This document shows positions 23,737 to 33,524 of a stretch of 34,408 nucleotides of DNA, one piece after another. Source of the stretch: Burkholderiales bacterium (lineage in GTDB: Bacteria; Pseudomonadota; Gammaproteobacteria; Burkholderiales; Burkholderiaceae_D); assembly GCA_947475815.1 (NCBI GenBank), contig CANJOT010000010.1, positions 1 through 34,408 on the forward strand. Direction: 5' to 3'. Below the pieces are notes generated by a model, which saw nothing but the letters and a program-made list of their open reading frames with translations, ran no database searches and was not told the DNA's origin. The translations under genes were made by a program, and so were the position numbers. Numbering within the stretch: the stretch's first letter is position 1; each line of letters starts with the position of its first letter.

Positions 23737-23758
23737 AACCGACCCCAACAAAAAATAG

Positions 23759-23789
23759 TTGCCAGCGCCAACACGCTTTCAAGTAAAAT
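23759..23789 (+). promoter_or_regulatory. Promoter of the glycine riboswitch-gcv operon
   Basis: TTGCCA (23759-23764, 5 of 6 to the sigma-70 -35) and TAAAAT (23784-23789, 5 of 6 to the -10) are separated by 19 bases. Transcription would start near 23796, just before the first stem of the riboswitch. Confidence 0.55.
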
Positions 23790-23795
23790 CGCCGT

Positions 23796-24056
23796 GTCCG
23801 TTCAGGAGAGCGCTGCGCATTTCCACTGCCAGCCGCCGAAGGCGTAACTCCCGCGATCGCTCAGGCCCATGAACTGGTCGGATAGCCGTAAAAAATCTGG
23901 AGAGCGACGGCAGGGCCGCGCGACTGGTGAACAAGTTTGTGCGTATTGCCCGCAGACACATTCAGCAGCCGTCGATCCTGTACCGTCCACCGAAGGGGCA
24001 CCCGCCGCCATGGTCCAGCCATGTCAGCGCAATCTCTCAGGTACAAGGACAGAGGG
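23796..24056 (+). ncRNA. Tandem glycine riboswitch (gcvT motif, two aptamers)
   Basis: Two glycine-aptamer copies stand in series before gcvT. The first (about 23797-23882) has CAGGAGAGCG, GCCGCCGAAGGCGTAACTC and GCTCAGGCCCATGAACTGG, closed by TCCG/CGGA. The second (about 23896-24056) has TCTGGAGAGCG, CCACCGAAGGGGCACCC and ATCTCTCAGGTACAAGGAC followed by AGAGGG, with a longer variable arm. GGAGAG, CCGAAGG and CTCAGG are the conserved core elements of this class. A short A-rich linker joins them. It senses glycine and in relatives switches on the glycine cleavage genes. About 96 bases of leader follow before the gcvT start, including a small hairpin (TGACC-GTTGT-GGTCA, 24076-24090); no T-tract terminator is visible, so control may act on translation. 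Confidence 0.92.
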
Positions 24057-24152
24057 AACCGAGGCGTGAAGCGGCTGACCGTTGTGGTCAACCTGCGCGC
24101 CACCGCTGCATCCCGCTGCAATCCGTACTCCTGATCGAGGTCCCGAGCTCCC

Positions 24153-25310
24153 ATGTCCCTGCCGTCCGAATCCGCTTCCCCGCCGCCGCTGCTGTCGACC
24201 GCCCTGCACGACCTGCACCTCGAACTGGGCGCGCGCATGGTGCCCTTCGCCGGCTACCAGATGCCGGTGCAATACCCGGCCGGCGTACTCAAAGAACACC
24301 TGCACACGCGTGCTGCAGCCGGCCTGTTTGACGTGTCCCACATGGGGCAGGTAATGCTCTCGGGCAGAGGTGCCGACGCGGCGCTGGAAAGCCTCGTGCC
24401 GGTCGACATCATCGGCCTCGCACCCGGTCAGCAACGATATGCCATGTTCACCGGCAGTGATGGCGGCATCCTCGACGACATCATGGTGACACGCTGTCCT
24501 GCACCGCAGCAGGACACGCTGTTTCTGGTGCTCAACGCGGGCTGCAAACAGCAGGACATCGACCACCTGCGCAGTCACCTCGCGGGCCGTTGCACCATCG
24601 AGGTGCTCGAAGAGCATGCCTTGCTGGCCCTGCAGGGGCCGGCCGCCGCCAGCGTCTTGCAGCGCCTCGCGCCAGCCGCCGACCTGGGCGCCTGGACCTT
24701 CATGACGGCGCGCCCGCTCACCATTGCCGGCATCGACTGTTTTGTCAGCCGCTCTGGCTATACCGGCGAGGATGGTTTCGAGATTTCCGTGGCCGGCATT
24801 GATGCGGAAGGCCTTGCGCGCCGGCTGCTGGCTGAGCCTGAAGTGGCGCCCATCGGTCTGGGGGCGCGCGACTCGCTGCGCCTCGAAGCCGGCCTGTGTC
24901 TGTATGGTCATGACATCGATACCGGCACCACGCCGGTCGAAGCCAGCCTGCTGTGGGCCTTGTCGAAAAGCCGTCGCACCGATGGTTCCCGGCCAGGCGG
25001 CTATCCGGGCGCCGCACGCATCCTGGACCAGATCGCCCGCGGCGTAACGAAAAAACGCGTCGGCCTGACCGGCATCGAGCGCACACCGGTGCGCGAAGGC
25101 ACCGAACTGACCGACGCCGGCGGCAATACCATCGGCAAGGTCACCAGCGGCGGGGTCGGACCGAGCGCCGGCAAACCAGTGGCGCTGGCCTATCTCGACC
25201 TTGCCCATGCCGCCATCGACACGCTGATCTACGCCCAGGTGCGTGGCAAGGCCGTGCCCATGCGCGTGAGCCGCACGCCCTTCGTACCGCAACGCTACTA
25301 TCGTGGCTGA
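24153..25310 (+). CDS. gcvT: Glycine cleavage system T protein, aminomethyltransferase
   Basis: A 385-residue folate-dependent aminomethyltransferase. It takes the aminomethyl group from lipoylated GcvH, releases ammonia and forms 5,10-methylenetetrahydrofolate. MVPFAGYQMPVQYP at the start, AGLFDVSHMGQ, GGILDDIMV with the catalytic Asp region, SRSGYTGEDGFEI, and the C-terminal GKVTSGGVGPSAGKPVALAYL are all GcvT marks. Length is near the usual 365-375 with a short N-terminal extension. The ATG at 24153 has only weak GAGG/GAG purine stretches upstream. It is the first gene of gcvTHP behind the glycine riboswitch. Confidence 0.96.
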   Translation: MSLPSESASPPPLLSTALHDLHLELGARMVPFAGYQMPVQYPAGVLKEHLHTRAAAGLFDVSHMGQVMLSGRGADAALESLVPVDIIGLAPGQQRYAMFTGSDGGILDDIMVTRCPAPQQDTLFLVLNAGCKQQDIDHLRSHLAGRCTIEVLEEHALLALQGPAAASVLQRLAPAADLGAWTFMTARPLTIAGIDCFVSRSGYTGEDGFEISVAGIDAEGLARRLLAEPEVAPIGLGARDSLRLEAGLCLYGHDIDTGTTPVEASLLWALSKSRRTDGSRPGGYPGAARILDQIARGVTKKRVGLTGIERTPVREGTELTDAGGNTIGKVTSGGVGPSAGKPVALAYLDLAHAAIDTLIYAQVRGKAVPMRVSRTPFVPQRYYRG

Positions 25311-25362
25311 ACAGCCCACACCTTTTTTTATTCCACCACCCTCCTGATCACCACAAGGACCG

Positions 25363-25740
25363 ATGATGAGCACAACACGTTACACCGAAGACCACGAATG
25401 GATCCGTCTCAATGACGATGGCAGCGCCACCGTCGGCATCACCGATCATGCCCAGCAAGCGCTGGGCGACGTGGTCTACGTTGAACTGCCTGAGCCGGGC
25501 ACCCATTTCACGCCCGGCGATGCCGCCGCCGTGGTCGAATCGGTCAAGGCCGCCGCCGACGTCAAGATGCCGATCGCTGGCACCATCCTGATGGTCAACG
25601 GCAGCATTGCCGACGACCCCGCCCTGGTCAACAGCGACCCGAGCGGCGCCGCCTGGTTTTTCACCATCACCCCGGCCAACGCCGCGGACATCGACGCCCT
25701 GATGGACGAAGCCGCTTACCAAGCCCTGATCGGAGCCTGA
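25363..25740 (+). CDS. gcvH: Glycine cleavage system H protein (lipoyl carrier)
   Basis: A 125-residue carrier that shuttles the aminomethyl intermediate between P, T and L proteins on lipoyl-lysine. [11 protein letters not shown] near the start, then [19 protein letters not shown], are characteristic. K62 in [13 protein letters not shown] is the lipoylation site. Two ATG codons are adjacent (25363 and 25366), with AAGG just upstream; either could start. It lies 52 bases after gcvT, and gcvP follows six bases after its stop. No gcvL is present, as usual, since the L protein is dihydrolipoamide dehydrogenase shared with other complexes. Confidence 0.96.
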   Translation: MMSTTRYTEDHEWIRLNDDGSATVGITDHAQQALGDVVYVELPEPGTHFTPGDAAAVVESVKAAADVKMPIAGTILMVNGSIADDPALVNSDPSGAAWFFTITPANAADIDALMDEAAYQALIGA

Positions 25741-25746
25741 CGCCGC

Positions 25747-28650
25747 ATGAACACCCTGACCGATGCCGGCCTGCGCACGCCGGCCGCGCGCGCGCCCCTG
25801 GCCGAACTCGAACAACGCGATGCCTTCATCGCGCGCCACATCGGCAGCAGCGTGGCCGATCAGACCGCCATGCTGGCCGAGCTTGGCTACGCCACGCGCG
25901 ATGCGCTAATCGCCGCCGTCGTGCCCGCCGCGATCCGGCGCGCGCCGCTGCAGTTGCCGCCGGCGCGACCGGAGGCCGAAGTGCTGGCCGAACTCAAGTC
26001 CATCGCCGCGCGCAATCAGGTGTTCAAGTCCTTCATCGGCCAGGGTTATTACGGCAGCTTCACGCCCGGCGTGATCCAGCGCAACATTCTCGAAAATCCG
26101 GCCTGGTATACCGCTTACACCCCCTACCAGCCGGAAATTTCCCAGGGCCGGCTCGAAGCCATCGTCAACTTCCAGACCATGGTGGCCGAACTGACCGCGC
26201 TCGACATCGCCAACGCCTCGATGCTTGACGAGGCGACCGCCGCGGCCGAAGCCATGACCCTGTGCCAGCGCGTCGGAAAATCTAAAAGCACGGCGTTTTT
26301 TGTCGCCGATGACGTGCTGCCGCAAACCCTGGAAGTTGTGCGCACGCGCGCCGAACCGCTTGGTATCACGGTGCTCACCGGACCGGCGGCGACGGCGCCG
26401 CAGCACGACTGTTTTGGCGTGCTGCTGCAATACCCGGGCGCAGACGGCGCCGTGGTCGACTATCGCGCCCTGACTGCCGCCCTGCACCAGCGCGGCGCCA
26501 TGGTGATCGCCGCCGCCGACCTGCTGGCCCTGACCCTGCTGAGCGCGCCCGGCGAATGGGGCGCGGACGTGGCCGTCGGTACCAGCCAGCGCTTTGGCGT
26601 ACCGGCCGGTTTTGGCGGCCCGCACGCCGCTTATCTGGCGACCCGCGACGCCTTCAAACGCAGCATGCCCGGGCGCTTGGTCGGCGTCACCATCGATGCC
26701 CATGGCGCGCCCGCCTACCGTCTGGCATTGCAAACCCGCGAGCAGCACATCCGCCGCGAAAAAGCGACCTCGAACATCTGCACCGCCCAGGTACTGCTGG
26801 CGGTGATGGCCGCCATGTACGCGGTCTACCACGGCCCCGAAGGCCTCAGGACCATCGCCCGGCGCACCCACCGCCTGACCGCAACACTGGCAGCCGGCCT
26901 GCAACAGGCTGGCTGCACCCTGGCGCACACGGCCTTTTTTGACACGCTGACCCTACTGACCGGAACGCGCACCGCCACCCTGCACGCCGCAGCACAGGCG
27001 CGCGGCGTCAATCTGCGCGTCATCGACGACACACGCCTCGGCATCTCGCTTGACGAAACCAGCACACGCGACGACGTCGTGCTGCTCTGGTCCATCTTCG
27101 GTATTGACGGGCAGGCCGATTTTGCGGCCATCGAGCAGCAGGTCGACGACCGCCTGCCCGAAACCCTGCGGCGCAGTTCGGCATTCCTGACGCACGCGGC
27201 GTTCAACCGCTACCACTCGGAAACCGAGATGCTGCGTTACCTGCGGCGTCTGGCCGACAAGGACATCGCGCTGGATCGCGCCATGATCCCGCTGGGCTCA
27301 TGCACCATGAAGCTCAACGCCACCTCGGAGATGCTGCCGGTCACCTGGCCCGAGTTCGCCCAGATCCATCCGTTTGCACCCGAGGCGCAGACCGCGGGAT
27401 ATCGTCAGATGATCAGCCAGCTGGAAGCGATGCTGTGCGAAGCCACCGGTTATGCCGCCATTTCGCTACAGCCCAATGCCGGCTCCCAGGGTGAATACGC
27501 AGGCCTGATGATCATCCGCGCCTACCATGCCTCGCGCGGCGAAGGCCACCGCAAGGTCTGCCTGATCCCGTCGTCGGCGCACGGCACCAATCCCGCGTCG
27601 GCGCAGATGGCCGGCATGCAGGTGGTCGTGGTGGCCTGCGACGCCAATGGCAACGTCGATCTGATCGACCTCAAGGCCAAGGCCGAAGCGCATGATCGCG
27701 ACCTCGCTGCCATCATGATCACCTACCCGAGCACCCACGGGGTGTTCGAAACCGCGGTGCAGGACATCTGTGCCATCGTTCATCAGCATGGCGGTCAGGT
27801 GTACATCGACGGCGCCAACATGAACGCACTGGTCGGCACGGCCGCACCCGGCCGGTTTGGCGGTGATGTCTCGCACCTCAACCTGCACAAGACCTTCTGC
27901 ATTCCGCATGGCGGTGGCGGACCCGGCGTCGGCCCGGTGGCCGTCGGCGCGCACCTTGCGCGTTTCCTGCCCAACCACCTCGCCTCGGGCTATCAGCGCG
28001 CCGCGGCGGGCGTGCCGGCCGTTTCGGCAGCGCCGTATGGGTCTGCATCGATCCTGCCGATTTCCTGGATGTACATCGCCATGATGGGTGGCGACGGCCT
28101 GCAGGCCGCCACCGAGGCGGCCATTCTGGCGGCCAATTATGTCGCCGCGCGCCTGTCGTCCAGCTACCCGGTGTTATACAAGGGCGAAAATGGCCTGGTC
28201 GCGCACGAATGCATCCTCGACCTGCGTCCTCTCAAGGAAAGCAGTGGCATCAGCGTCGACGACGTCGCCAAACGCCTGATGGATTTTGGTTTCCATGCGC
28301 CCACCATGAGTTTCCCGGTGGCCGGCACGCTGATGATCGAGCCGACCGAGTCGGAGTCCAAGGCTGAACTGGATCGGTTCATCGAAGCCATGGTGGTGAT
28401 CCGCGAAGAAATCCGCGCCGTTGAAGAAGGCCGCATGGACCGCGACGACAATCCGCTGCGCCACGCGCCGCACACCGCCGCCGCGCTGCTGATAGCCGAC
28501 TGGTCCCACCCTTACAGCCGTGAACAGGCGGCCTACCCGGTGAAGAGTCTGCGCGCCAACAAATACTGGCCGCCGGTGGGCCGTGCCGACAACGTCTATG
28601 GCGACCGCAACCTGATGTGCACCTGCCCGCCGCTGTCGGACTACGAGTGA
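25747..28650 (+). CDS. gcvP: Glycine cleavage system P protein, glycine decarboxylase
   Basis: A 967-residue PLP enzyme of the fused (P1 plus P2) type, normal length about 950-970. It decarboxylates glycine and loads the aminomethyl group on GcvH. The PLP lysine is K715 in [21 protein letters not shown], and [25 protein letters not shown] and YPSTHGVFE are the surrounding conserved segments of the C-terminal half. The N-terminal half has [18 protein letters not shown] and [15 protein letters not shown]. Its start follows gcvH by six bases. The convergent lipoprotein gene ends ten bases after its stop, and no hairpin is visible between them. Confidence 0.97.
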   Translation: MNTLTDAGLRTPAARAPLAELEQRDAFIARHIGSSVADQTAMLAELGYATRDALIAAVVPAAIRRAPLQLPPARPEAEVLAELKSIAARNQVFKSFIGQGYYGSFTPGVIQRNILENPAWYTAYTPYQPEISQGRLEAIVNFQTMVAELTALDIANASMLDEATAAAEAMTLCQRVGKSKSTAFFVADDVLPQTLEVVRTRAEPLGITVLTGPAATAPQHDCFGVLLQYPGADGAVVDYRALTAALHQRGAMVIAAADLLALTLLSAPGEWGADVAVGTSQRFGVPAGFGGPHAAYLATRDAFKRSMPGRLVGVTIDAHGAPAYRLALQTREQHIRREKATSNICTAQVLLAVMAAMYAVYHGPEGLRTIARRTHRLTATLAAGLQQAGCTLAHTAFFDTLTLLTGTRTATLHAAAQARGVNLRVIDDTRLGISLDETSTRDDVVLLWSIFGIDGQADFAAIEQQVDDRLPETLRRSSAFLTHAAFNRYHSETEMLRYLRRLADKDIALDRAMIPLGSCTMKLNATSEMLPVTWPEFAQIHPFAPEAQTAGYRQMISQLEAMLCEATGYAAISLQPNAGSQGEYAGLMIIRAYHASRGEGHRKVCLIPSSAHGTNPASAQMAGMQVVVVACDANGNVDLIDLKAKAEAHDRDLAAIMITYPSTHGVFETAVQDICAIVHQHGGQVYIDGANMNALVGTAAPGRFGGDVSHLNLHKTFCIPHGGGGPGVGPVAVGAHLARFLPNHLASGYQRAAAGVPAVSAAPYGSASILPISWMYIAMMGGDGLQAATEAAILAANYVAARLSSSYPVLYKGENGLVAHECILDLRPLKESSGISVDDVAKRLMDFGFHAPTMSFPVAGTLMIEPTESESKAELDRFIEAMVVIREEIRAVEEGRMDRDDNPLRHAPHTAAALLIADWSHPYSREQAAYPVKSLRANKYWPPVGRADNVYGDRNLMCTCPPLSDYE

Positions 28651-28660
28651 GCAGATGGTT

Positions 28661-29314
28661 TCAGGGTGCGTCCACCGGCACATCGATGGTGCGCACCTGG
28701 CCGTTCATGCCCGGAAAATCAACAAACAGCGCCCGCACCAGATAGGGCGCCAGCACTTCGATGGACGGACTGGCGCCGACGCTGGTGACGCTGCCCTCGT
28801 AGATGCGCCGCGCGGCACGACCCGGGGCGGCGCTGCGCACATCGTCTATGTTCAGGGTCAGAGCGCGCTCGAACACCGTCACCGGGTATTCGCGATAACC
28901 GGCAAAGCCGCCATACCAGCCGGGCGGCATCCACATCGTGTCCCAGCGGCCGCGCCAGAACGGGTCGTACAGGACCGGCTCGGCGACATAATGCTGTTTG
29001 GGCGTGACGCGCGCGCGCACGCTCACCGCCAGATGCGCCGAACCTGCGACGCTACCCGCTGGCAGCGCGGTAAAACCCTGACGCGACAACTCCTCGGCCA
29101 CCAGAGTCTGCAGATTTCTTTGTACCGGTGAGTCAACAATACCCAGCGGAAAAACAAAGGAATAACTCTTCTCGACATCGGCCGGCCACTCATTGAAACT
29201 GCTCACTTCGGTGCGCAGCAGGCGCGGCCCGCTGGCGCACGCCGCCAGCAAGGTCGACAAGAGCACGGCGACCAGCCATCTTCCCGGTATTTTTTGCATC
29301 CGCATCGCTCGCAT
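28661..29314 (-). CDS. DUF4136-domain lipoprotein
   Basis: A 217-residue probable lipoprotein. The signal peptide ends in the lipobox LLAAC with C26, followed by Ala-Ser rather than Asp, so sorting to the outer membrane is likely. The core has EKSYSFVFPLG, LVAEELSRQGFTAL, a Trp/Tyr/Gly-rich loop (PFWRGRWDTMWMPPGWYGG) and RRIYEGSVTSVG, the usual course of DUF4136 proteins, whose function is unknown. GAGGAG stands about six bases before the ATG at 29314; other Met codons at residues 4 and 6 are possible. The gene is convergent with gcvP and divergent from pepN. Confidence 0.85.
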   Translation of the reverse strand: MRAMRMQKIPGRWLVAVLLSTLLAACASGPRLLRTEVSSFNEWPADVEKSYSFVFPLGIVDSPVQRNLQTLVAEELSRQGFTALPAGSVAGSAHLAVSVRARVTPKQHYVAEPVLYDPFWRGRWDTMWMPPGWYGGFAGYREYPVTVFERALTLNIDDVRSAAPGRAARRIYEGSVTSVGASPSIEVLAPYLVRALFVDFPGMNGQVRTIDVPVDAP

Positions 29315-29531
29315 GATTGACTCCTCTCTGACGGGGACACTGCACCATCAGGCTAAACTTTTATCATGAAGTTCATTGTCCTCCGGTCGCGCACGTGTTG
29401 CAGCGCAAACGCCCCTTCCCGGGATAAAATGTAAAATGAAGTAAATTTTCCGAGCGCGTTCAGGAAATACACCCCCGCCGTATTATCACCCGTACCCGGC
29501 GTGCCGCCCGGCGATCAGCAGAAGGAACAGC

Positions 29532-32240
29532 ATGCCTACCGACAGCCCGCAAACCATCCTGCGCACCGATTACCGGCCGCCAGTGTTTGCGATCGAAAGC
29601 ATCGCCATGGGGTTTGATCTCGACCCCGTCGCAACCACGGTGGCCTCGCGCCTGCGCCTGGTGCGTCAGCAGCCGGGCGTACTGCACCTCGACGGCGAAG
29701 GCCTCGAACTGCTGTTCATCGAGGTCGATGGCCGACGCCTCACTGCCAGCGAATACCAGATTGATGCCAGCGGTTTGAGCCTGCCCGGCCTGCCGGACCG
29801 GTGCACCCTCGACATCGCCGTGCGCAACCGGCCGGCCGACAATAGCTCGCTGATGGGCCTGTATGTGTCCGGCGGCAATTTTTTCACGCAGTGTGAAGCC
29901 GAGGGCTTTCGCAAGATCACCTACTTTCCGGATCGTCCGGATGTCATGACGCGCTTTACGGTCATGCTGCGCGCGTCGAAAAAACAATATCCGGTGCTGC
30001 TCTCGAACGGCAATCTGATCGATTCCGGCGATCTGGGTGACGGTCGCCATTACGCAAAATGGGAAGACCCCTTTCTCAAGCCCTGTTACCTGTTTGCCCT
30101 GGTCGCCGGCAAACTCAAGCACGAGCAACGCAAGCTGACAACGGCCAGCGGCCGGGACGCGCTATTGCAGATCTACGTCGAAAAACGCGACCTGAAAAAA
30201 ATCGGCCACGCGATGGATTCGCTGGTCAACGCCAGCCGTTGGGATGAACAGCGCTTTGGCCTGGAGCTTGATCTCGACCGTTTCATGGTGGTCGCCGTGG
30301 GCGACTTCAACATGGGCGCGATGGAGAACAAGGGCCTCAATATCTTCAACACCAAATATGTGCTCGCCAGTCCGGAGAGCGCCACCGACATCGATTTTTC
30401 CAACATCGAAGCGGTCATTGGTCACGAGTATTTCCACAACTGGACCGGCAACCGCGTCACCTGCCGCGACTGGTTCCAGCTGACGCTCAAGGAAGGCCTG
30501 ACGGTCTTTCGCGACCAGGAATTTTCGGCCGACATGGCCGCCGGTCTGCTCGACGGTCGTGACGACACGACGGCGCGCGCGGTCAAGCGCATCGACGATG
30601 TGCGCGGCCTGCGCGCCGGCCAGTTCGCCGAAGATGCCGGGCCGATGGCCCACCCGGTGCGGCCGGAAAGCTACCAGGAGATCAGCAATTTCTACACGGC
30701 CACCGTGTATGAAAAGGGCGCCGAGGTGATCCGCATGCTCGCCACCCTGCTTGGCCGCGATGGTTTTCGCGCCGGCATGGATGAATATTTCCGCCGCCAC
30801 GATGGTCAGGCCGTGACCTGCGACGACTTTGTCGCCGCCATGGAATCGGTCTACACGCCGAAGTATCCGGGCCGCGACCTGCAAGGCTTCCGTCGCTGGT
30901 ACGAGCAGGCCGGCACACCACGCGTCGCCGTCGAAACGCTCTGGAACGCCAAGTCTCGCCGCTACACCGTGACGCTGCGCCAGACCTGTCCGAAGGTCGG
31001 TGTTGAACGGCAGGGCAAGCGTGACAAGCTGCCGTTTCACATCCCGTTTGCCATTGGCCTGGTCGACCCGCGTGGCCAGGACCTGCCGCTGCGTCTGGCC
31101 GGCGAAAGCGCCGCCACGGGCACCACGCGCGTGCTCGACTTCACTGAAGCCGAACAGCAATTTATATTTCTCGATGTCGCCGAGGCGCCGGTGCCATCAC
31201 TGCTGCGCCATTTTTCCGCGCCGGTGAACATCGATCACCCTTATACCGACGCACAACTGGCCCATCTGTCCGCGCATGACAGCGACGCCTTCAACCGCTG
31301 GGAAGCCGGGCAGCGTCTGGCCACGCGTGAACTGGCGCGACTGGCCGCGCTGGTCAGCAATGGGCAAATGCCCGCCGAGACGACCCTCAACCCGGCGCTC
31401 ACCAGAATATTTGGCGCCGTACTGGCAGACCCGACGCTGGATGCCGCTCTCAAGGAACTGGCCCTGACCCTGCCTGCGGAGAACGTGGTCGGCGAAACGC
31501 TGGCGGTTTATGATCCACAGGCGGTCCACGTGGCGCGTGTATTCGCGCGGCGCAGTCTGGCGCAAAGCTTGCGGGCAGAATTGCTGCAGGCCGTGCGCCT
31601 GCATGAAACGCATGGCCCTTACAGTCCCGACCCGGTTTCCGCCGGCCGGCGTGCCCTGCGTTCCCTCGCCTTGGGCTACCTCATGGAACTCGATGAAAGC
31701 GGCATTCACCAGATGGTCTGGCGTACGCTGCGCGATGCCAACAACATGACCGAACAGCTCGCCGCACTCGGCCTGCTGGTCAACCATGCGGCAAAAAAAC
31801 GCGACCGCGCCATCGACCGCTTCTACCGCGATCACCGCAAGGACCCGCTGGTGGTCGACAAGTGGTTGCGCGTGCAGGCGAGCGCACGCGAGGTCGGCGC
31901 GCCGGTGCTCGACACCGTGCGCGGCCTGCTGGCGCACAAGGCTTACGCGGCAAAAAATCCGAACAAGATCTACTCCCTGCTGGGCGCATTCTTCATCGGC
32001 AACCCGGCCGGCTTCCACCGCCCGGATGGCGCTGCTTATGCTTTCTGGGCAGAACAGGTGCTCAAGGTCGACCGCTTCAATCCGCAGGTGGCGGCACGCC
32101 TGGCGCGCGCCCTCGACCGCTGGAAAAAACTCACCGCGCCGCTGCAGGAAGCCGCGCACGCGGCACTGTTGCGCGTGCAGGGTGCGCCCAATCTGTCGCG
32201 GGATGTGGCCGAGGTCATCGGCAAGGCGCTGGCCGCATGA
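29532..32240 (+). CDS. pepN: Aminopeptidase N
   Basis: A 902-residue M1 zinc metallopeptidase that removes N-terminal amino acids from peptides in the cytoplasm. The zinc site is HEYFHNW, with H298, E299, H302 and E321 (LKEGLTVFRDQEF), only one residue shifted from E. coli PepN. The exopeptidase motif GAMEN is at 262-266, and the E. coli-type GLYVSGGNFFTQCEAEGF precedes it. The C-terminal helical domain (from about 560) is complete. AAGGA lies before the ATG. The 217 bases upstream hold AT-rich DNA with two TAAAAT hexamers (29425-29430 and 29432-29437), a probable promoter without a clear -35. Its stop codon overlaps the next gene. Confidence 0.97.
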   Translation: MPTDSPQTILRTDYRPPVFAIESIAMGFDLDPVATTVASRLRLVRQQPGVLHLDGEGLELLFIEVDGRRLTASEYQIDASGLSLPGLPDRCTLDIAVRNRPADNSSLMGLYVSGGNFFTQCEAEGFRKITYFPDRPDVMTRFTVMLRASKKQYPVLLSNGNLIDSGDLGDGRHYAKWEDPFLKPCYLFALVAGKLKHEQRKLTTASGRDALLQIYVEKRDLKKIGHAMDSLVNASRWDEQRFGLELDLDRFMVVAVGDFNMGAMENKGLNIFNTKYVLASPESATDIDFSNIEAVIGHEYFHNWTGNRVTCRDWFQLTLKEGLTVFRDQEFSADMAAGLLDGRDDTTARAVKRIDDVRGLRAGQFAEDAGPMAHPVRPESYQEISNFYTATVYEKGAEVIRMLATLLGRDGFRAGMDEYFRRHDGQAVTCDDFVAAMESVYTPKYPGRDLQGFRRWYEQAGTPRVAVETLWNAKSRRYTVTLRQTCPKVGVERQGKRDKLPFHIPFAIGLVDPRGQDLPLRLAGESAATGTTRVLDFTEAEQQFIFLDVAEAPVPSLLRHFSAPVNIDHPYTDAQLAHLSAHDSDAFNRWEAGQRLATRELARLAALVSNGQMPAETTLNPALTRIFGAVLADPTLDAALKELALTLPAENVVGETLAVYDPQAVHVARVFARRSLAQSLRAELLQAVRLHETHGPYSPDPVSAGRRALRSLALGYLMELDESGIHQMVWRTLRDANNMTEQLAALGLLVNHAAKKRDRAIDRFYRDHRKDPLVVDKWLRVQASAREVGAPVLDTVRGLLAHKAYAAKNPNKIYSLLGAFFIGNPAGFHRPDGAAYAFWAEQVLKVDRFNPQVAARLARALDRWKKLTAPLQEAAHAALLRVQGAPNLSRDVAEVIGKALAA

Positions 32241-33457
32241 CGTTCGACCCGCGCACCGTTGGCCTGATGATCGTCCTGCTGACGTTCATCTCGGCGGTGA
32301 TGCTGGCGCTCGTCCAGCGCCAGGCGCGCAGCATTCAGGGCGTGGGCTGTTGGGCGCTCGCCGAACTATTGGTGGGCATCGGCCTGTTCCTGACCCTGAT
32401 GCAGGTCTTCATTTCGCCATGGCTGTCATTCGTACTTGGCAACACCCTGCTGCTCACCGGCCTGGGCCTGACCTGGTATGGCATCAAGATCTACAAAAAT
32501 GAAGCCCCGCCGACCAAACTGATCGCCGGCATCGTGGTCTTCACGGCACTCATGGGCTGGTGGTTCGGCGTCATGAACCCGCAACCGGCGATCCGCATCG
32601 CGATCCTGTCCCTCCTGTACGCCCTGCTCGCGGGCCTGGCGGCGTCCAGTCTGCTGGTCAAAGTGGCGCAGCCTTTGCGCACCGCCTACTGGATCACGGG
32701 GGGCGCCTTTGGCGTGTATGCGCTGGCCATGCTGGCGCGCGGTCTGGTGATCGGTGTGATTGAGCAGGGCATGGCGGCGTTCGAACCCACGCCGATCAAC
32801 ATGCTGACCTTCGTTGTCGGTGCCAGCACACAACTGGTGACGACCTTCGGGCTGATTCTGATGATCACCTACCGCATGTCCATGAACATGGAGCGACTGG
32901 CCTCGATCGACGCCCTGACCGGTGCCCTCAACCGCCGCAGTCTCGAGCAGGGTGCCACCTCGCTGGCGGCGCAGGGCACAGGGCGCTCGATCGGCGTCAT
33001 CATGCTCGACATCGATCACTTCAAACTGGTCAATGACCATTATGGGCATCCGGCCGGCGACTATGTGCTGCAGGAAGTCACCACGCTGGCGCGCGCCCAG
33101 TTGCGTGACCGTGACCTGTTTGCGCGCATGGGCGGCGAAGAATTCTGTGTGGTGCTCGCCGAAGGCGACGAGGACCGTGCCGCGCGCATTGCCGAACGCA
33201 TCCGCGAAGTGTGTTCGCACGAGGCCATGAATTTCAATGGCGTGGCCATCCATGTCCGCCTGAGCGCAGGCGTGGCGGCGGGCCGGGTCAGTGGCGGCGC
33301 GCTCGAAGACCTGATCGGAGAAGCCGACCTGGCCTTGTACAACGCCAAGCAGACCGGCCGCGACAAGGTGGTGCGCTGGAGCGAGATTGCCGCACACTCG
33401 CGCCCCACGCCGGCCCAGCGCATCGCCGTACCCGAGGCCCTCTCGCGCATTGCCTGA
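32237..33457 (+). CDS. Membrane-bound diguanylate cyclase (GGDEF)
   Basis: A 406-residue protein with about seven hydrophobic helices in the first 205 residues and a C-terminal GGDEF domain. The active site reads GGEEF at 299-303, a functional variant. RDRD at 290-293 is an RxxD inhibitory site at the correct five-residue distance, so product feedback by c-di-GMP is expected. MLDIDHFKLVNDHYGHPAGDYVL is the conserved metal and substrate segment. The start overlaps the pepN stop as ATGA, which signals coupling. The sensor part resembles unclassified seven-helix membrane modules and its ligand is unknown. Confidence 0.93.
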   Translation: MTFDPRTVGLMIVLLTFISAVMLALVQRQARSIQGVGCWALAELLVGIGLFLTLMQVFISPWLSFVLGNTLLLTGLGLTWYGIKIYKNEAPPTKLIAGIVVFTALMGWWFGVMNPQPAIRIAILSLLYALLAGLAASSLLVKVAQPLRTAYWITGGAFGVYALAMLARGLVIGVIEQGMAAFEPTPINMLTFVVGASTQLVTTFGLILMITYRMSMNMERLASIDALTGALNRRSLEQGATSLAAQGTGRSIGVIMLDIDHFKLVNDHYGHPAGDYVLQEVTTLARAQLRDRDLFARMGGEEFCVVLAEGDEDRAARIAERIREVCSHEAMNFNGVAIHVRLSAGVAAGRVSGGALEDLIGEADLALYNAKQTGRDKVVRWSEIAAHSRPTPAQRIAVPEALSRIA

Positions 33458-33524
33458 AGCGCGGCGCCGCAGTGCCGGCAGCCTCCAGTACAATTGCCGC
33501 CATTGATTCCACAGGAGCCTTCCC

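Noticed and set aside
22465-23751. Minus-strand open frame opposite the kinase gene
   Set aside because: The kinase/CNB motifs on the plus strand are unmistakable; the opposite product has no family features.
23927-24331. Open frame across the leader region of gcvT
   Set aside because: It lies in the second riboswitch aptamer and overlaps gcvT in another frame; the RNA structure explains the conservation.
31862-32236. N-terminal extension of the GGDEF protein into pepN
   Set aside because: The extension is the out-of-frame complement of pepN codons; the ATG at 32237 gives a complete first transmembrane helix.
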